NCBI RefSeq assembly: GCF_000382065.1
Contig: NZ_KB907498.1
Coordinates: 192,714-256,713, forward strand
Source of the DNA: Stenotrophomonas hibiscicola ATCC 19867
GTDB taxonomy: Bacteria; Pseudomonadota; Gammaproteobacteria; Xanthomonadales; Xanthomonadaceae
Reading direction: 5' to 3'
Length of the DNA stretch: 64,000 nt
Shown here piece after piece: positions 1 to 8,922 of this stretch. Within the stretch, counting starts at the first letter, position 1, and each line of letters begins with the position of its first letter. The notes below the pieces were generated by a model, which saw only the letters and a program-made list of their open reading frames with translations, was not told the DNA's origin and did not search any database. A program made the position numbers and the translations under genes.

Positions 1-247
1 GCTGCCCGCACACGCGTTCACTGGCCTGCTGCTGGTGTTGCTGGGCCTGCTGCTGTCGTTGCCGATTCCGTTCACCAACTTCCTGTTCGGCTTCCAGCTG
101 CTGCTGTTCTCGCTGGCGCTGCTGGAACGCGATGGTGCGCTGATGCTGTTCAACTGGATCGCCGCACTGGTGGCGATCGCGTTCTTCGGCTTCAGTTCGG
201 GGCAGCTGGTGGGCTATACAGTGGAGCTGTTCCAGCGCTGGTTCTGA
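1..247 (+). CDS. ExoD-like exopolysaccharide synthesis membrane protein (3' end only)
   Basis: The reading frame is open from base 2 and ends at a stop at 245-247, so the gene begins before the window. The visible 81 or so residues are strongly hydrophobic. A segment resembling IPFTNFLFGFQLLLFSLALL is followed by LERDG and a second membrane helix, which is the pattern of the C-terminal half of ExoD proteins. ExoD proteins are inner-membrane proteins linked to exopolysaccharide production; their biochemical role is unclear. The family call rests on the short PFTN...LLERDG region only. Confidence 0.6.
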   Translation, partial: LPAHAFTGLLLVLLGLLLSLPIPFTNFLFGFQLLLFSLALLERDGALMLFNWIAALVAIAFFGFSSGQLVGYTVELFQRWF

Positions 248-258
248 AGCGGCATCCG

Positions 259-320
259 GTAGAGCCGGCCGCTGGCCGGCTGCCACGTTTCCAGGGTTGC
301 CGGCCAGCGGCCGGCACTAC
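259..320. repeat. GTAG-headed inverted palindrome pair (SMAG/REP-like)
   Basis: A unit starting GTAGAGCCGGCCGCTGGCCG at 259 is followed by its inverted copy ending in CTAC at 320. The spacer is 17 bases. Each unit is itself a hairpin. The arrangement matches SMAG elements described in Stenotrophomonas maltophilia. It lies just after a stop codon and may act as a transcript 3' structure. Confidence 0.75.
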
Positions 321-339
321 CAATAACGGACATCGGTCA

Positions 340-837
340 TCACCGAAGATCGATGAAGCCGTTGTCGGCCAATTGCCCCGGCTCGTCCTGCACGGCGGAC
401 AGCACGAAATTCAACGCTTTGCCCAACAGCGTGCCCGGACCATCCCAATACTCGGCCGAGTCGGCCCGCACGTGGATCAGGCGCAGGTTCGGATCATCCT
501 TGCCACCCGGGAAGAACAGTGTCATCGCCGGTGACCACAGCTCCTCGATCTTCGCGCGGTCATCGACGACGCGGGCACGCCCGGCCACCGAGACATAGGT
601 GTTGTTCGAGGGCGAGGCATACGCCACGTTGACCCGCGGGTCGAGCGCGATCTCGGCCACCTTCGGGCTGTCGGCGGTGATGACGAACCACAGGTCGCCG
701 TCAAAGGCGACCTGCTGGGTGGCCAGCGGCCGACTGTAGAGCCGTCCGTCGACGCCGGTGGTGGTGAACATGGCCACCTCCACATCCTTGATCAGTTCGG
801 CCAGCTGGTTGACGTGTTCGGCACGGGTGTCGGCCAT
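340..837 (-). CDS. Pyridoxamine 5'-phosphate oxidase-fold general stress protein
   Basis: This 165-residue protein has the split-barrel flavin-binding pattern of general stress protein 26: a segment with TTTGVDGRLYSRPLA, then DLWFVITADSPKV and VAYASPSNNTYVSVAGRARV. Such proteins bind FMN or FAD in the cytoplasm; their substrate is usually unknown. The ATG at 837 is chosen because GGAG lies about ten bases upstream and family members start close to this point. A longer frame to 879 adds residues that do not look family-like. Confidence 0.85.
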   Translation of the reverse strand: MADTRAEHVNQLAELIKDVEVAMFTTTGVDGRLYSRPLATQQVAFDGDLWFVITADSPKVAEIALDPRVNVAYASPSNNTYVSVAGRARVVDDRAKIEELWSPAMTLFFPGGKDDPNLRLIHVRADSAEYWDGPGTLLGKALNFVLSAVQDEPGQLADNGFIDLR

Positions 838-906
838 GTGGGAGACTCCATCGGAATGAGCCCCCATCAGACCGGGCACGGCCGCAACAGCCCGTGACGC
901 AATTGT

Positions 907-1920
907 TCAGCCCGCGTGGCGGGCGTGCCAGGCCTGCATGGTCAGTTCGAACGAGCGCAAGCGCGCGCGGTGGTCGTACAGGTTGGCGGTGAGCATCAGC
1001 TCGTCGGGCTTGTGCCGTTCGACAAACGCGGCGATGCCCTCCCCGACCTGCTGCGGATCGCCCAGCACGGTGCAGGCCAGCGCCCGCTCCACCCCCAGTT
1101 TTTCGTGCGGCTCCCAGAAGGACTCGATGTCGTCGATCGGTGCCGGAATCTTGCCCGGCCGGCCACGACGCAGGTTGACGAAACTCTGCTGCTGGCTGGT
1201 GAAAAGGCGGCGCGACTCCGCCTCGCTGTCGCTGGCAACGACGTTCAGGGCCAGCATCGCGTGCGGCTGCTTCAGCGCCGCCGAGGGGCGGAACTCGCGG
1301 CGGTAGACAGCAAGGGCTTCGTCCATCGCGTCGGGTGCGAAGTGCGAGGCGAACGCATACGGCAGGCCCATCGACGCGGCCATGCGCGCGCCGAACAGGC
1401 TGGAACCGAGGATCCAGGTCGGTACCCGCAGGCCGCCACCTGGAACGGCCTGCACCGCCTGCCCCGGCTGAACCGGCTCGAAGTAGTGCAGCAGCTCGCG
1501 CACGTCCTGTGGGAACTGGTCCGCGCTGTCGAAGTAGCGGCGCAATGCACGCGCGGTCGGCTGGTCAGTACCCGGTGCGCGGCCCAGGCCCAGGTCGATC
1601 CGGTCCGGATACAGCGAGGCCAGCGTGCCGAACTGCTCGGCCACCTGCAGCGGGGCATGGTTGGGCAGCATGATGCCGCCGGCACCGACCCGGATGCGCC
1701 GGGTACCGCCGGCGACATGGCCGATCAGCACGGCGGTGGCCGCACTGGCGATGCCGGGCATGTTGTGGTGTTCGGCCAGCCAATAGCGGCGGTAGCCCAG
1801 CGCATCGGCGTGCTGGGCCAGTTCCAGCATGTTGGCAAAGGCGGTGGTGGTGTCACTGCCCTCGCAGACCGGGGCCAGGTCAAGGATCGACAACGGGATC
1901 ATCAGGCGTTTTTCCGTCAC
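907..1920 (-). CDS. LLM-class (luciferase-like) flavin-dependent oxidoreductase
   Basis: This is a 337-residue luciferase-like monooxygenase of the MsnO8 type. The N-terminus [10 protein letters not shown], the segment [14 protein letters not shown] and the [20 protein letters not shown] motif are hallmarks of the TIM-barrel flavin family. The C-terminal [11 protein letters not shown] stretch is also typical. It should use reduced FMN supplied by a separate reductase; the substrate cannot be told. GTG at 1920 is preferred because GGGGGAT lies five or six bases upstream. ATG at 1902 is the alternative. Confidence 0.85.
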   Translation of the reverse strand: MTEKRLMIPLSILDLAPVCEGSDTTTAFANMLELAQHADALGYRRYWLAEHHNMPGIASAATAVLIGHVAGGTRRIRVGAGGIMLPNHAPLQVAEQFGTLASLYPDRIDLGLGRAPGTDQPTARALRRYFDSADQFPQDVRELLHYFEPVQPGQAVQAVPGGGLRVPTWILGSSLFGARMAASMGLPYAFASHFAPDAMDEALAVYRREFRPSAALKQPHAMLALNVVASDSEAESRRLFTSQQQSFVNLRRGRPGKIPAPIDDIESFWEPHEKLGVERALACTVLGDPQQVGEGIAAFVERHKPDELMLTANLYDHRARLRSFELTMQAWHARHAG

Positions 1921-2021
1921 AGGATCCCCCATGCATGGGGACGACCCGGCGCAGCGGCCAGTGCCGGTGGCGGGATGCTGATTCCCGCAGCGCGGGTCCA
2001 CGACTGGCTGCGCTTGATCCG

Positions 2022-2082
2022 GTAGAGCCGGCCGCTGGCCGGCAGGCAACGTGGCTGGCAGCCGGCCAGCGGCCGGCTCTAC
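2022..2082. repeat. GTAG-headed inverted palindrome pair (SMAG/REP-like)
   Basis: A second pair almost identical to that at 259-320: GTAGAGCCGGCCGCTGGCCG at 2022 and its inverted copy ending at 2082. It sits in the gap upstream of the LLM oxidoreductase and downstream of trhO. Confidence 0.75.
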
Positions 2083-2102
2083 CGGGGAATCGACATCCCG
2101 GC

Positions 2103-2870
2103 TTAGAACGCGCTGGGGCGCGGATCAGGCAACGGCTGGTCGACCATCGGCTTCAGTTCCGCATCCAGCGCAATGCGCTCATCGAACACGAAGCAGCGGC
2201 CTTCGTAGCCTTCGCCGCCCACTTCCTCGAAGTAGCCGAGGATGCCACCGTCCAGCTGCAGCACGTTGTCCATGCCGTCGTTGACCATCCACAGCGCCGC
2301 CTTCTCGCAGCGGATGCCGCCGGTGCAGAAACTGACCACGGTGCTGTCCTTCAGTGCTTCGCGGTGCGGCGCCAGCGCCTCCGGCAGGTCGGTGAACTTG
2401 TGGATGGGCAGCACCAGCGCATCCTTGAAGGTGCCGTACTCCACTTCCTGCAGATTGCGCGTATCGAGCATCACCACCGGCTTGCCGGCATCGTCATGCC
2501 CCTGCCGCAGCCAGCGCTGCACGGTGGCCGGATCGACCGCCGGCGCACGCGGATAGTCCAGCGGCTGGCCGTCATCACGGCGGAAGCTGATGATCTCGTC
2601 CTTCACCTTGGCCTTCAGCCGGGCGAACGGCTGGTGCTCGCTGAAGCTGGTCTTGACCCGCATATCGGCAAAGCGCGCGTCAGAGCGCAGCGCTGCGTAG
2701 AAACCCTCGACCGCCTCTGGCGCACCCGCCAGGAACAGGTTCAGCCCCTCGCCCGCCACCAGGATCGTGCCGCGCAGCTGTGCCGCCTCGGCACGCGCCA
2801 GCAGCTGGTCACACAGGGCCTGAGGGGCGTCGATGACGGCGAAATGGTAGGCAGCGGTATTGGCGATCAT
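2103..2870 (-). CDS. trhO: tRNA uridine(34) hydroxylase (rhodanese-domain, TrhO/YceA family)
   Basis: TrhO makes 5-hydroxyuridine at the wobble position of certain tRNAs, an O2-dependent route to modified U34. The 255-residue protein has the N-terminal ferredoxin-like segment [16 protein letters not shown] (about residues 34-49). A rhodanese domain follows, with the probable catalytic loop [12 protein letters not shown] (Cys about 182 and 188). The family marker [13 protein letters not shown] comes after that. It is shorter at the C-terminus than the roughly 300-350-residue enterobacterial enzyme, lacking the usual Cys-rich tail. Confidence 0.9.
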   Translation of the reverse strand: MIANTAAYHFAVIDAPQALCDQLLARAEAAQLRGTILVAGEGLNLFLAGAPEAVEGFYAALRSDARFADMRVKTSFSEHQPFARLKAKVKDEIISFRRDDGQPLDYPRAPAVDPATVQRWLRQGHDDAGKPVVMLDTRNLQEVEYGTFKDALVLPIHKFTDLPEALAPHREALKDSTVVSFCTGGIRCEKAALWMVNDGMDNVLQLDGGILGYFEEVGGEGYEGRCFVFDERIALDAELKPMVDQPLPDPRPSAF

Positions 2871-2900
2871 CCCGCCATTTTAGCGCCTCCCGCCCGCACA

Positions 2901-2976
2901 GACAGATTCAGGGGTCAGTGCCCTCTGCGCAGCAGAGGGATCCGACCCCAAGCCCGGCAGACACCCGGAATCTGTC
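2901..2976. repeat. Nested inverted repeat in intergenic gap
   Basis: Three levels of symmetry are nested. GACAGATTC at 2901-2909 pairs with GAATCTGTC at 2968-2976. GGGGTC at 2911-2916 pairs with GACCCC at 2944-2949. CCCTCTGC at 2921-2928 pairs with GCAGAGGG at 2932-2939. It would fold into a long hairpin in RNA or single-stranded DNA. It has no T-run, so it is probably not a simple terminator. Confidence 0.7.
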
Positions 2977-2978
2977 AG

Positions 2979-3086
2979 GGGTGGGGCGGTGTGGGCAGGC
3001 GGGGGCGCAGAGCGCCATGGATGGCGCTCTACGAGGCACGCAGGAGCAGCGTTTGCCGTCCCCCGCCTGCCCACACCGCCCCACCC
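2979..3086. repeat. 27-bp perfect inverted repeat with 54-bp loop
   Basis: The left arm 2979-3005 (starts GGGTGGGGCGGTGTGGGCAG) is exactly complementary to the right arm 3060-3086. The loop holds a smaller hairpin around AGCGCCATGGATGGCGCT. The gap between trhO (start 2870) and the DUF6164 gene (stop 3158) has no convincing gene, so this structure and the neighbouring nested repeat fill most of it. Confidence 0.8.
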
Positions 3087-3157
3087 TCCCACTGAAGCCC
3101 GGCTTTTGACGTCGACGTTGCGTCTGCGGGTGCCGGGTGCAACCCGGCCGAAACCCC

Positions 3158-3523
3158 TTACCCCCGCAACAGTACGAACGGCAGCAGCACCAGCGCAGCG
3201 GCAGCGGCCATCCCCAGCAGCACCAGCATTACGTACAGCGGCCGCCGCCGGAACAGGCTGCCGAAGGTCTCCGCCGTGCCATCACGCAATGCCTGCTCAC
3301 GCTCGGCACGGATGCGCGGCCCGCGTTCGGCCTGGTACTCCGCCATCAGCGCCTTCGCACGTGGATGATCGGCGTCCTCGCGCAGCCACAGGCCTCCGTT
3401 GGAAATGCCCCAGGGGCTGGGTTCGGTGCGGTACCAGGCGATGCCGTGCTGGTCGAGCAGCGTGCAGACATCGGCGTATTCGTCGTCACCGACATTGCGC
3501 AGATTGAGCAGGAGTTTTGCCAT
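3158..3523 (-). CDS. DUF6164-type small membrane protein
   Basis: A 121-residue protein of unknown function. Residues 1-60 form a soluble domain (LLLNLRNVGDDEYADVCTLL ... GGLWLREDADHPRAKAL) like those binding small ligands at membranes. A basic linker follows, then one C-terminal membrane helix (YVMLVLLGMAAAAALVLLPF). This layout matches the DUF6164 family of xanthomonads from memory. It is divergent from the FKBP gene, sharing a short promoter region. Confidence 0.7.
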   Translation of the reverse strand: MAKLLLNLRNVGDDEYADVCTLLDQHGIAWYRTEPSPWGISNGGLWLREDADHPRAKALMAEYQAERGPRIRAEREQALRDGTAETFGSLFRRRPLYVMLVLLGMAAAAALVLLPFVLLRG

Positions 3524-3593
3524 GTCCCCATGATACCCGGCGCCGATGCGCTACCCTTGCCGCCCTCGACCTGCGCCCTACCGGAGACGCCCG

Positions 3594-4028
3594 ATGCGCC
3601 GCCTGCTGCTTCCCCTGCTGCTGTCCCTCGCCGCCGCTGGCTGCTCGACCGAACCGTCCGGCCCGCCGCCCGGCGGCACCCTGACCGCCTTCGAGCGGAT
3701 CGATATCGTGCCAGGTGCCGGTGCTGAAGCCGTTCCCGGCAGCAAGGTCACCGTGCACTACACCGGTTGGATCTACGACAACCGTACCGAGACCAAGCAC
3801 GGCAAGACCTTCGACAGCTCCTTCAAGCACGGCCAACCGTTCACCTTCGCGCTTGGCGCCGGCCAGGTCATCCGCGGCTGGGATGAGGGCGTGGCCGGCA
3901 TGAAAGTTGGCGGCAAGCGCACGCTGATGATCCCGCCGGACTACGGTTACGGCGACCGCAAGGTCGGCCCGATTCCGGCCGGATCGTCGCTGGTGTTCGA
4001 CGTCGAGCTGCTCGATGTCAAACCGTGA
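3594..4028 (+). CDS. FKBP-type peptidyl-prolyl cis-trans isomerase lipoprotein
   Basis: This 144-residue protein catalyses cis-trans isomerisation of proline bonds, probably in the periplasm. A lipoprotein-like signal (RRLLLPLLLSLAAAGC) ends at Cys about 17. One FKBP domain follows, with VTVHYTGWIYD, GKTFDSSFKHGQPFTFALG, VIRGWDEGVAGMKVGGKR and the closing FDVELLDV. ATG at 3594 has GGAG about nine bases upstream and begins exactly at the signal peptide. The next gene begins at or just beyond its stop. Confidence 0.9.
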   Translation: MRRLLLPLLLSLAAAGCSTEPSGPPPGGTLTAFERIDIVPGAGAEAVPGSKVTVHYTGWIYDNRTETKHGKTFDSSFKHGQPFTFALGAGQVIRGWDEGVAGMKVGGKRTLMIPPDYGYGDRKVGPIPAGSSLVFDVELLDVKP

Positions 4029-4035
4029 TGCCGCC

Positions 4036-5262
4036 ATGCCCCACCGCGTCGCCGTCATCGGCGGTGGCCCGGCCGGCCTGTTCGCCGCCGAGCGCCTGCG
4101 CGCCGCCGGGCTGGACGTCGACCTGTACGAGGCCAAGGGGTCGCCCGGCCGCAAATTCCTGATCGCCGGCAAGGGCGGGCTCAACCTCACCCATTCCGAT
4201 CCGCGTACGCTGTTCGACAGCCGCTACCGCGAGCAGTCCACGGCCGTGGGCCGCTGGCTGGACGACTTCGATGCGCAGGCGCTGCGCGACTGGGCCGCCG
4301 GCCTGGGCGTGGAGACCTATGTGGGCAGCTCCGGCCGCGTGTTCCCGGTCGACCGGAAGGCTGCGCCGCTGCTGCGTGGCTGGGTGCGCCGGCTGAAGGA
4401 ACAGGGTGTGCGCCTGCATGCCAACCACCGCTGGATCGGCTGGGGTGAGGATGGCGCGCTGCGATTTGAAACCGAAGATGGCGCCGTTGAAGTACATGCC
4501 GATGCCACCCTGCTGGCCATGGGCGGCGGCAGCTGGCCGCAGCTGGGCAGTGACGGCGCCTGGGTCGCGCCACTGCAGACCCGTGGCGTGGACATCGCAC
4601 CACTGCAGTCGGCCAACTGCGGTTTCGACGTGGGTTGGACCCCATTCTTCGCCCAACGCAATGCCGGCGCGCCGTTGAAGCCGGTGGTCGCGCACTGGAT
4701 CGACCTGGCCGGACAGCCACGGTCGCTGCAGGGCGAATGCGTGGCCAGCGAGTACGGCATCGAAGGCAGCCTGATCTATGCGATTGCGGCGGACCTGCGC
4801 GAGACCATCAACCGCGAGGGCCACGCGATGCTGTGGCTGGATCTGGTACCGGGCCGCGACGAGGCGCGCCTGCTTGCCGATCTGTCACGCCCACGCAAGG
4901 GCCGCAGCTTCGGCGAGCACCTGCGCCGCCAAGCCGGTCTGGATGCAGTGAAAGCCGCACTGGTGTTCGAGATTCTGGGTAAAGAAGCGGGCAGCGACCT
5001 GCCTGCCGTGGCGGCTACGCTCAAGCGCCTGCCGCTGCGCCTGCTGCGTCCCCGGCCGATGGCCGAGGTGATCAGCACCGCCGGCGGCGTGCGCCTGGAT
5101 GCGCTGGATGATGGCCTGATGCTGCGGGCAGTGCCCGGCGTGTTCTGCGCCGGCGAGATGCTGGACTGGGAAGCGCCGACAGGTGGCTACCTGTTGACCG
5201 CGTGCTACGCCAGTGGCCTGCGTGCTGCGGAAGGCGTAATCGGGTGGCTGGCCGGGCGGTGA
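4036..5262 (+). CDS. BaiN/RdsA-like NAD(P)/FAD-dependent flavoprotein (TIGR03862 type)
   Basis: A 408-residue flavoprotein. The Rossmann dinucleotide motif VAVIGGGPAGLFAAERLRAA lies immediately after the start, and GRKFLIAGKGGLNLTHSDP is the family signature. The C-terminus has VISTAGGVRLDAL and GEMLDWEAPTGGYLLTACYA, which closes the FAD site. The substrate is unknown. An in-frame ATG at 4015 overlaps the FKBP stop. I prefer 4036 because the FAD motif usually begins a few residues from the start. Neither start has a clear ribosome site, which suggests coupling to the FKBP gene. Confidence 0.85.
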   Translation: MPHRVAVIGGGPAGLFAAERLRAAGLDVDLYEAKGSPGRKFLIAGKGGLNLTHSDPRTLFDSRYREQSTAVGRWLDDFDAQALRDWAAGLGVETYVGSSGRVFPVDRKAAPLLRGWVRRLKEQGVRLHANHRWIGWGEDGALRFETEDGAVEVHADATLLAMGGGSWPQLGSDGAWVAPLQTRGVDIAPLQSANCGFDVGWTPFFAQRNAGAPLKPVVAHWIDLAGQPRSLQGECVASEYGIEGSLIYAIAADLRETINREGHAMLWLDLVPGRDEARLLADLSRPRKGRSFGEHLRRQAGLDAVKAALVFEILGKEAGSDLPAVAATLKRLPLRLLRPRPMAEVISTAGGVRLDALDDGLMLRAVPGVFCAGEMLDWEAPTGGYLLTACYASGLRAAEGVIGWLAGR

Positions 5263-5272
5263 CGCCTGCCTT

Positions 5273-5364
5273 GTAGCGTCGAGCCATGCTCGACGGCGTT
5301 ACCTGTAGAGCCGAGCCCATGCTCGGCTTGAATCAAAAGCAGCCGAGCGTGGGCTCGGCTCTAC
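5273..5364. repeat. Three GTAG-headed palindromes (SMAG/REP-like)
   Basis: A first unit at 5273-5295 (GTAGCGTCGAGCCATGCTCG) is followed by a pair at 5305-5364. The pair is built on GTAGAGCCGAGCCCATGCTC and its inverted copy. They fill the gap after the flavoprotein stop. Confidence 0.75.
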
Positions 5365-5384
5365 AGAACGCAGAAAACGAGCAC

Positions 5385-5846
5385 TCACCACGGCCGGCGC
5401 ATGCTCACTGAAGCCAGCGCCACGCCGCTGGGATGCGGGTAGGCCTCTTCGCGCACGCTGACGAACCCCTGGCGTTGATAGAACGGCACGGCGTTGAGCG
5501 AGGCCGACAGCACCACCTCACGTTCACGATCGGCCATCGCCAGCAGGCGCTGCATCAACGCCTGGCCAATGCCCTGGCCGCCATGATCCGGATTGACGAA
5601 CAACGCATCGACTTCATTGGCATCGGCATCAAAGACGCCGAAGCCGAGCAGGCCACCCTGCCCGTCCTCGGCCACTACGCAGCCTCCCTGCCCCAGCAAC
5701 CGTGCGTACTGCGACGGCGGCGGCGAAGCAGACCACGGATCGATCACCTCCGCCGGGTAGTGGCTGCTGCACGTCTCGCGAACGCAACGCGTGCGCAGTG
5801 CCCACAGCATGGCGACATCGTCGATGGTGCCGGTCCTGAACCGCAT
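5385..5846 (-). CDS. GNAT-family N-acetyltransferase
   Basis: A 153-residue acetyltransferase of unknown acceptor. The acetyl-CoA loop is NPDHGGQGIGQALMQRLL (Q/R-x-x-G-x-G/A form), preceded by the beta-strand GFGVFDADANEVDALFV and followed by LSASLNAVPFYQRQGFV, the usual motif-B region. ATG at 5846 has AGGGAGA about six bases upstream. The longer frame to 5903 would run through the palindrome pair and is rejected. Confidence 0.88.
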   Translation of the reverse strand: MRFRTGTIDDVAMLWALRTRCVRETCSSHYPAEVIDPWSASPPPSQYARLLGQGGCVVAEDGQGGLLGFGVFDADANEVDALFVNPDHGGQGIGQALMQRLLAMADREREVVLSASLNAVPFYQRQGFVSVREEAYPHPSGVALASVSMRRPW

Positions 5847-5857
5847 GACATCTCCCT

Positions 5858-5942
5858 GTAGAGCCGAGCCCATGCTCGGCTCGGCTGTTCTTCGTTCCAA
5901 CATCGCGATGAGAGAAGCAGCCGAGCATGGGCTCGGCTCTAC
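5858..5942. repeat. GTAG-headed inverted palindrome pair (SMAG/REP-like)
   Basis: GTAGAGCCGAGCCCATGCTC starts at 5858, and the inverted copy ends in CTAC at 5942. It lies between the GNAT gene start and the stop of the glutamate synthase-like gene. Confidence 0.75.
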
Positions 5943-5951
5943 AACATCACG

Positions 5952-7574
5952 TTATCGCGACTTGCTGGCGCGCAGCGCCTGGATCTTCGGCGGTGGCTGG
6001 AACGAGTCGCTGCGCGCATCGGCCCAGAACGCATGGAACACCGCATGGTCGGGCACCTTGTGCAGCAGTTCGCCTGGATCCAGGTAGCGGTACAACGAGG
6101 CCAGCGAACGGATCTCCACCGGCGAGACACGGCGCAGGATGTGTTCCGGCCCCAGCTCGGCCGGATCATTGAGGCCAGCGGCACACAGCAGCTCCTTCAA
6201 GGCATGCAGCGTGTGCTCGTGGTAGCTGTAGACACGAGCAGCCTTGTCCGGTGCATCCAGATGCTTCCAGCGCGCGGGATCCTGGGTAGCGATCCCGGTC
6301 GGACACTTGTCGGTATGGCAGCTCAGCGACTGGATGCAGCCCAGCGCGAACATGAAGCCTCGGCCGGCATTGCACCAGTCGGCCCCCAACGCGATGGTCC
6401 GTGCGATGTCGAACGCACTGGTGATCTTGCCGGCCGCGCCGATGCGGATGCGCTCACGCAGGTCGAGGCCGACCAGGGTGTTGTGCACCAGCAGCAGTGC
6501 CTCATGCATCGGCACGCCGACATGATCGACGAACTCGGCCGGTGCCGCGCCGGTGCCGCCTTCGGCGCCATCCACCACGATGAAGTCCGGCAACAGGCCG
6601 GTTTCCTGCATCGCCTTGGCGATGCCGAACCATTCCCACGGGTGGCCGATGGCCAACTTGAAACCGACCGGCTTGCCACCGGACAGTTCGCGCAGGCGGG
6701 CCACGAACTGCAACAGTTCAACCGGCGTGGAGAACGCCGAATGGCGCGACGGCGACACGCAGTCAACGCCCATCGGCACGCCACGGGTCACCGAGATCTC
6801 GGCGGTCACTTTCGGTGCCGGCAGCACACCACCGTGGCCCGGCTTGGCCCCCTGCGACAGCTTGATCTCGATCATCTTGACCTGATCGTGGGTAGCGTTG
6901 GCAACGAAGCGCTCCTCGCTGAAACCACCTTTCTCGTCACGGCAACCGAAGTACCCCGAGCCGATCTCCCACACCAGGTCGCCGCCCATTTCGCGGTGGT
7001 AGGGCGAAATCGATCCTTCGCCGGTGTCGTGGTAGAAGCCACCGCGGCGTGCGCCTTCGTTCAGTGCGCGGATCGCATTGGCTGACAGCGAGCCAAAGCT
7101 CATCGCCGAGATGTTGAACACGCTGGCCGAATAAGGCTTGGCGCAGTTCGGGCCGATCAGGACGCGGAAGTCATGCTTGGCAATCGTCGTCGGTGCCAGC
7201 GAATGGTTGATCCACTCGTAGTCCACCGCATAAGTGCTGCGCAGGGTGCCGAACGGCACCGTGTCCATCTCGTTCTTTGCACGCTGGTAGATCAGCGCGC
7301 GCTGCTGGCGCGAGAACGGCACGTCTTCCAGGTCGCTCTGCACGAAGTACTGGCGGATCTCCGGACCGATCGACTCCAGCCCGTAACGGAAGTGCGCCAT
7401 CACCGGATAATTGCGGCGCAACGTGCTGCGTTTCTGCAGCAGGTCCCAGGTCCCCAGCGCCACCATCGCGGCAGTCAGGCCGACGCCCCAGTACCAGGCT
7501 GGCCAGATCGTGGCCAGCCACAGGCATATCGGGAACATCAGGATGGCGAGCAGGTAGACGATATACCGGTGCAT
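5952..7574 (-). CDS. FMN-binding glutamate synthase family protein
   Basis: A 540-residue protein with two N-terminal membrane helices, followed by the FMN-binding synthase domain of glutamate synthase without the amidotransferase domain. Visible motifs are SAMSFGSLSANAIRALNEGA, TGEGSISPYHREMGGDLVWE, QGAKPGHGGVLP, GGTGAAPAEF and the cysteine cluster around CIQSLSCHTDKCPTG that holds a 3Fe-4S centre in the family. The real substrate of these stand-alone, membrane-anchored versions is not known. ATG at 7574 has GAGGAA upstream. Confidence 0.9.
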   Translation of the reverse strand: MHRYIVYLLAILMFPICLWLATIWPAWYWGVGLTAAMVALGTWDLLQKRSTLRRNYPVMAHFRYGLESIGPEIRQYFVQSDLEDVPFSRQQRALIYQRAKNEMDTVPFGTLRSTYAVDYEWINHSLAPTTIAKHDFRVLIGPNCAKPYSASVFNISAMSFGSLSANAIRALNEGARRGGFYHDTGEGSISPYHREMGGDLVWEIGSGYFGCRDEKGGFSEERFVANATHDQVKMIEIKLSQGAKPGHGGVLPAPKVTAEISVTRGVPMGVDCVSPSRHSAFSTPVELLQFVARLRELSGGKPVGFKLAIGHPWEWFGIAKAMQETGLLPDFIVVDGAEGGTGAAPAEFVDHVGVPMHEALLLVHNTLVGLDLRERIRIGAAGKITSAFDIARTIALGADWCNAGRGFMFALGCIQSLSCHTDKCPTGIATQDPARWKHLDAPDKAARVYSYHEHTLHALKELLCAAGLNDPAELGPEHILRRVSPVEIRSLASLYRYLDPGELLHKVPDHAVFHAFWADARSDSFQPPPKIQALRASKSR

Positions 7575-7629
7575 GGCGTTCCTCGGTTGCAACTGCCCCC
7601 GAGTCTACCGCGCCGTTCGCAGCCGGGGC

Positions 7630-8922
7630 TTACAAACGATCGTCAACCACGTTGCGCGGCCAGGCCGATTTCACGTCGTAGACCAGGCCACCGGGCGCCA
7701 GCAGCGCCCGGATTGCGGATTCATCCATCGCCTTGAAACGGGCGTGGGCCACCGCCAGCACCACCGCGTCATAGCGCCCTGCCCCGGGCTCGGCCAGCCA
7801 GTCCAGGCCCTCGCCGGTCAATGCCGCCGGGCCGACCCACGGGTCGCTTACCTCGACCCTCGCACCGGCATCGCGCAAGCGCTGTGCCAGTTCCAACGCG
7901 CGACTGTTGCGCAGGTCCGGGCAATCCTCCTTGAAGGTCACGCCCAGGACCAGGATGCGTGCATCCGCCGGCGCACGGCCACGCTCGGCCAGCATCGCCA
8001 GCACCCGAGCCGCTACGTGCTCGCCGACGCGGTTATTGACCTGTCGCGCGGTGTGGATCAGGTCCGGGTGGTAACCCACGCTCTCGGACTTGTGCAGCAG
8101 GTAGTACGGATCGACGCCGATGCAGTGACCACCGACCAGGCCCGGGCGGAACGGCAGGAAGTTCCACTTGCTGCCGGCGGCATCCAGCACGTCCTGGGTG
8201 TCGATGCCGAGCCGGTCGAAGATCAGGGCCAGCTCGTTGACCAGCGCGATGTTGACGTCACGCTGGATGTTCTCGACCACCTTGGCCGCTTCAGCCACGC
8301 GCATCGAAGGGGCCGGGAACGTACCGGCGGCAATGATGCGCTGGTACAGACCATCAATCACCGCAGCGACCTCCGGGGTCGATCCGGAGGTGATCTTGCG
8401 GATGTCGGCAAGGCGCCGCTGGCGGTCACCGGGGCTGACCCGTTCGGGGCTGTAGCCGCAGTAGAAGTCTTCGTTGAAGCGCAGGCCGGACCCTTGTTCC
8501 AGCAGCGGCACGCACACTTCCTCGGTGGTTCCGGGGTAGACCGTGGACTCGTAGATCACCAGATCTCCGGCGCGGAGATGGCTGGCAATCAGGCGCGTGG
8601 CCGAACGCAACGGCTCCAGATCGGGCTGTTCGTAGGCATCGATCGGGGTCGGCACGGTGACGATGTAGACATTGCAGGCATCAAGCAGTGCCGGATCGCT
8701 GCCGTACTGCAACAGGTGCGCACTGGCCAGCTCGTCGGCTTCCATTTCCAGTGTGTGGTCCTGGCCGCTGCGCAGCTCGGCGATGCGACCGGCGTCAATA
8801 TCGAAGCCCAACGTCGGCCACTGCCGGCCAAACGCCACCGCCAACGGCAGGCCGACATAGCCCAGGCCGACCACCGCAAAACGAGGGTCACTGGCCGCCG
8901 CAACCGGCACACTCATCGGCAC
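7630..8922 (-). CDS. Nucleotide sugar dehydrogenase (TviB/WbpO-type UDP-HexNAc 6-dehydrogenase)
   Basis: This enzyme oxidises the C6 hydroxyl of a UDP-N-acetylhexosamine to a uronic acid for polysaccharide or O-antigen building. The 430-residue protein has the NAD-binding start FAVVGLGYVGLPLAVAFG, then VTVPTPID, YESTVYPGTTEE and the catalytic GGHCIGVDPYYL with Cys about 267. The C-terminal domain follows, with LGVTFKEDCPDLRNS. The sequence fits the TviB/WbpO branch better than UDP-glucose dehydrogenase. No other sugar gene is adjacent. Confidence 0.88.
   Translation of the reverse strand: MPMSVPVAAASDPRFAVVGLGYVGLPLAVAFGRQWPTLGFDIDAGRIAELRSGQDHTLEMEADELASAHLLQYGSDPALLDACNVYIVTVPTPIDAYEQPDLEPLRSATRLIASHLRAGDLVIYESTVYPGTTEEVCVPLLEQGSGLRFNEDFYCGYSPERVSPGDRQRRLADIRKITSGSTPEVAAVIDGLYQRIIAAGTFPAPSMRVAEAAKVVENIQRDVNIALVNELALIFDRLGIDTQDVLDAAGSKWNFLPFRPGLVGGHCIGVDPYYLLHKSESVGYHPDLIHTARQVNNRVGEHVAARVLAMLAERGRAPADARILVLGVTFKEDCPDLRNSRALELAQRLRDAGARVEVSDPWVGPAALTGEGLDWLAEPGAGRYDAVVLAVAHARFKAMDESAIRALLAPGGLVYDVKSAWPRNVVDDRL

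Noticed and set aside
916-2025. Long open frame on the plus strand opposite the LLM oxidoreductase
   Set aside because: It is a mirror of a well-supported gene in high-GC DNA. It has no family motif and no ribosome site.
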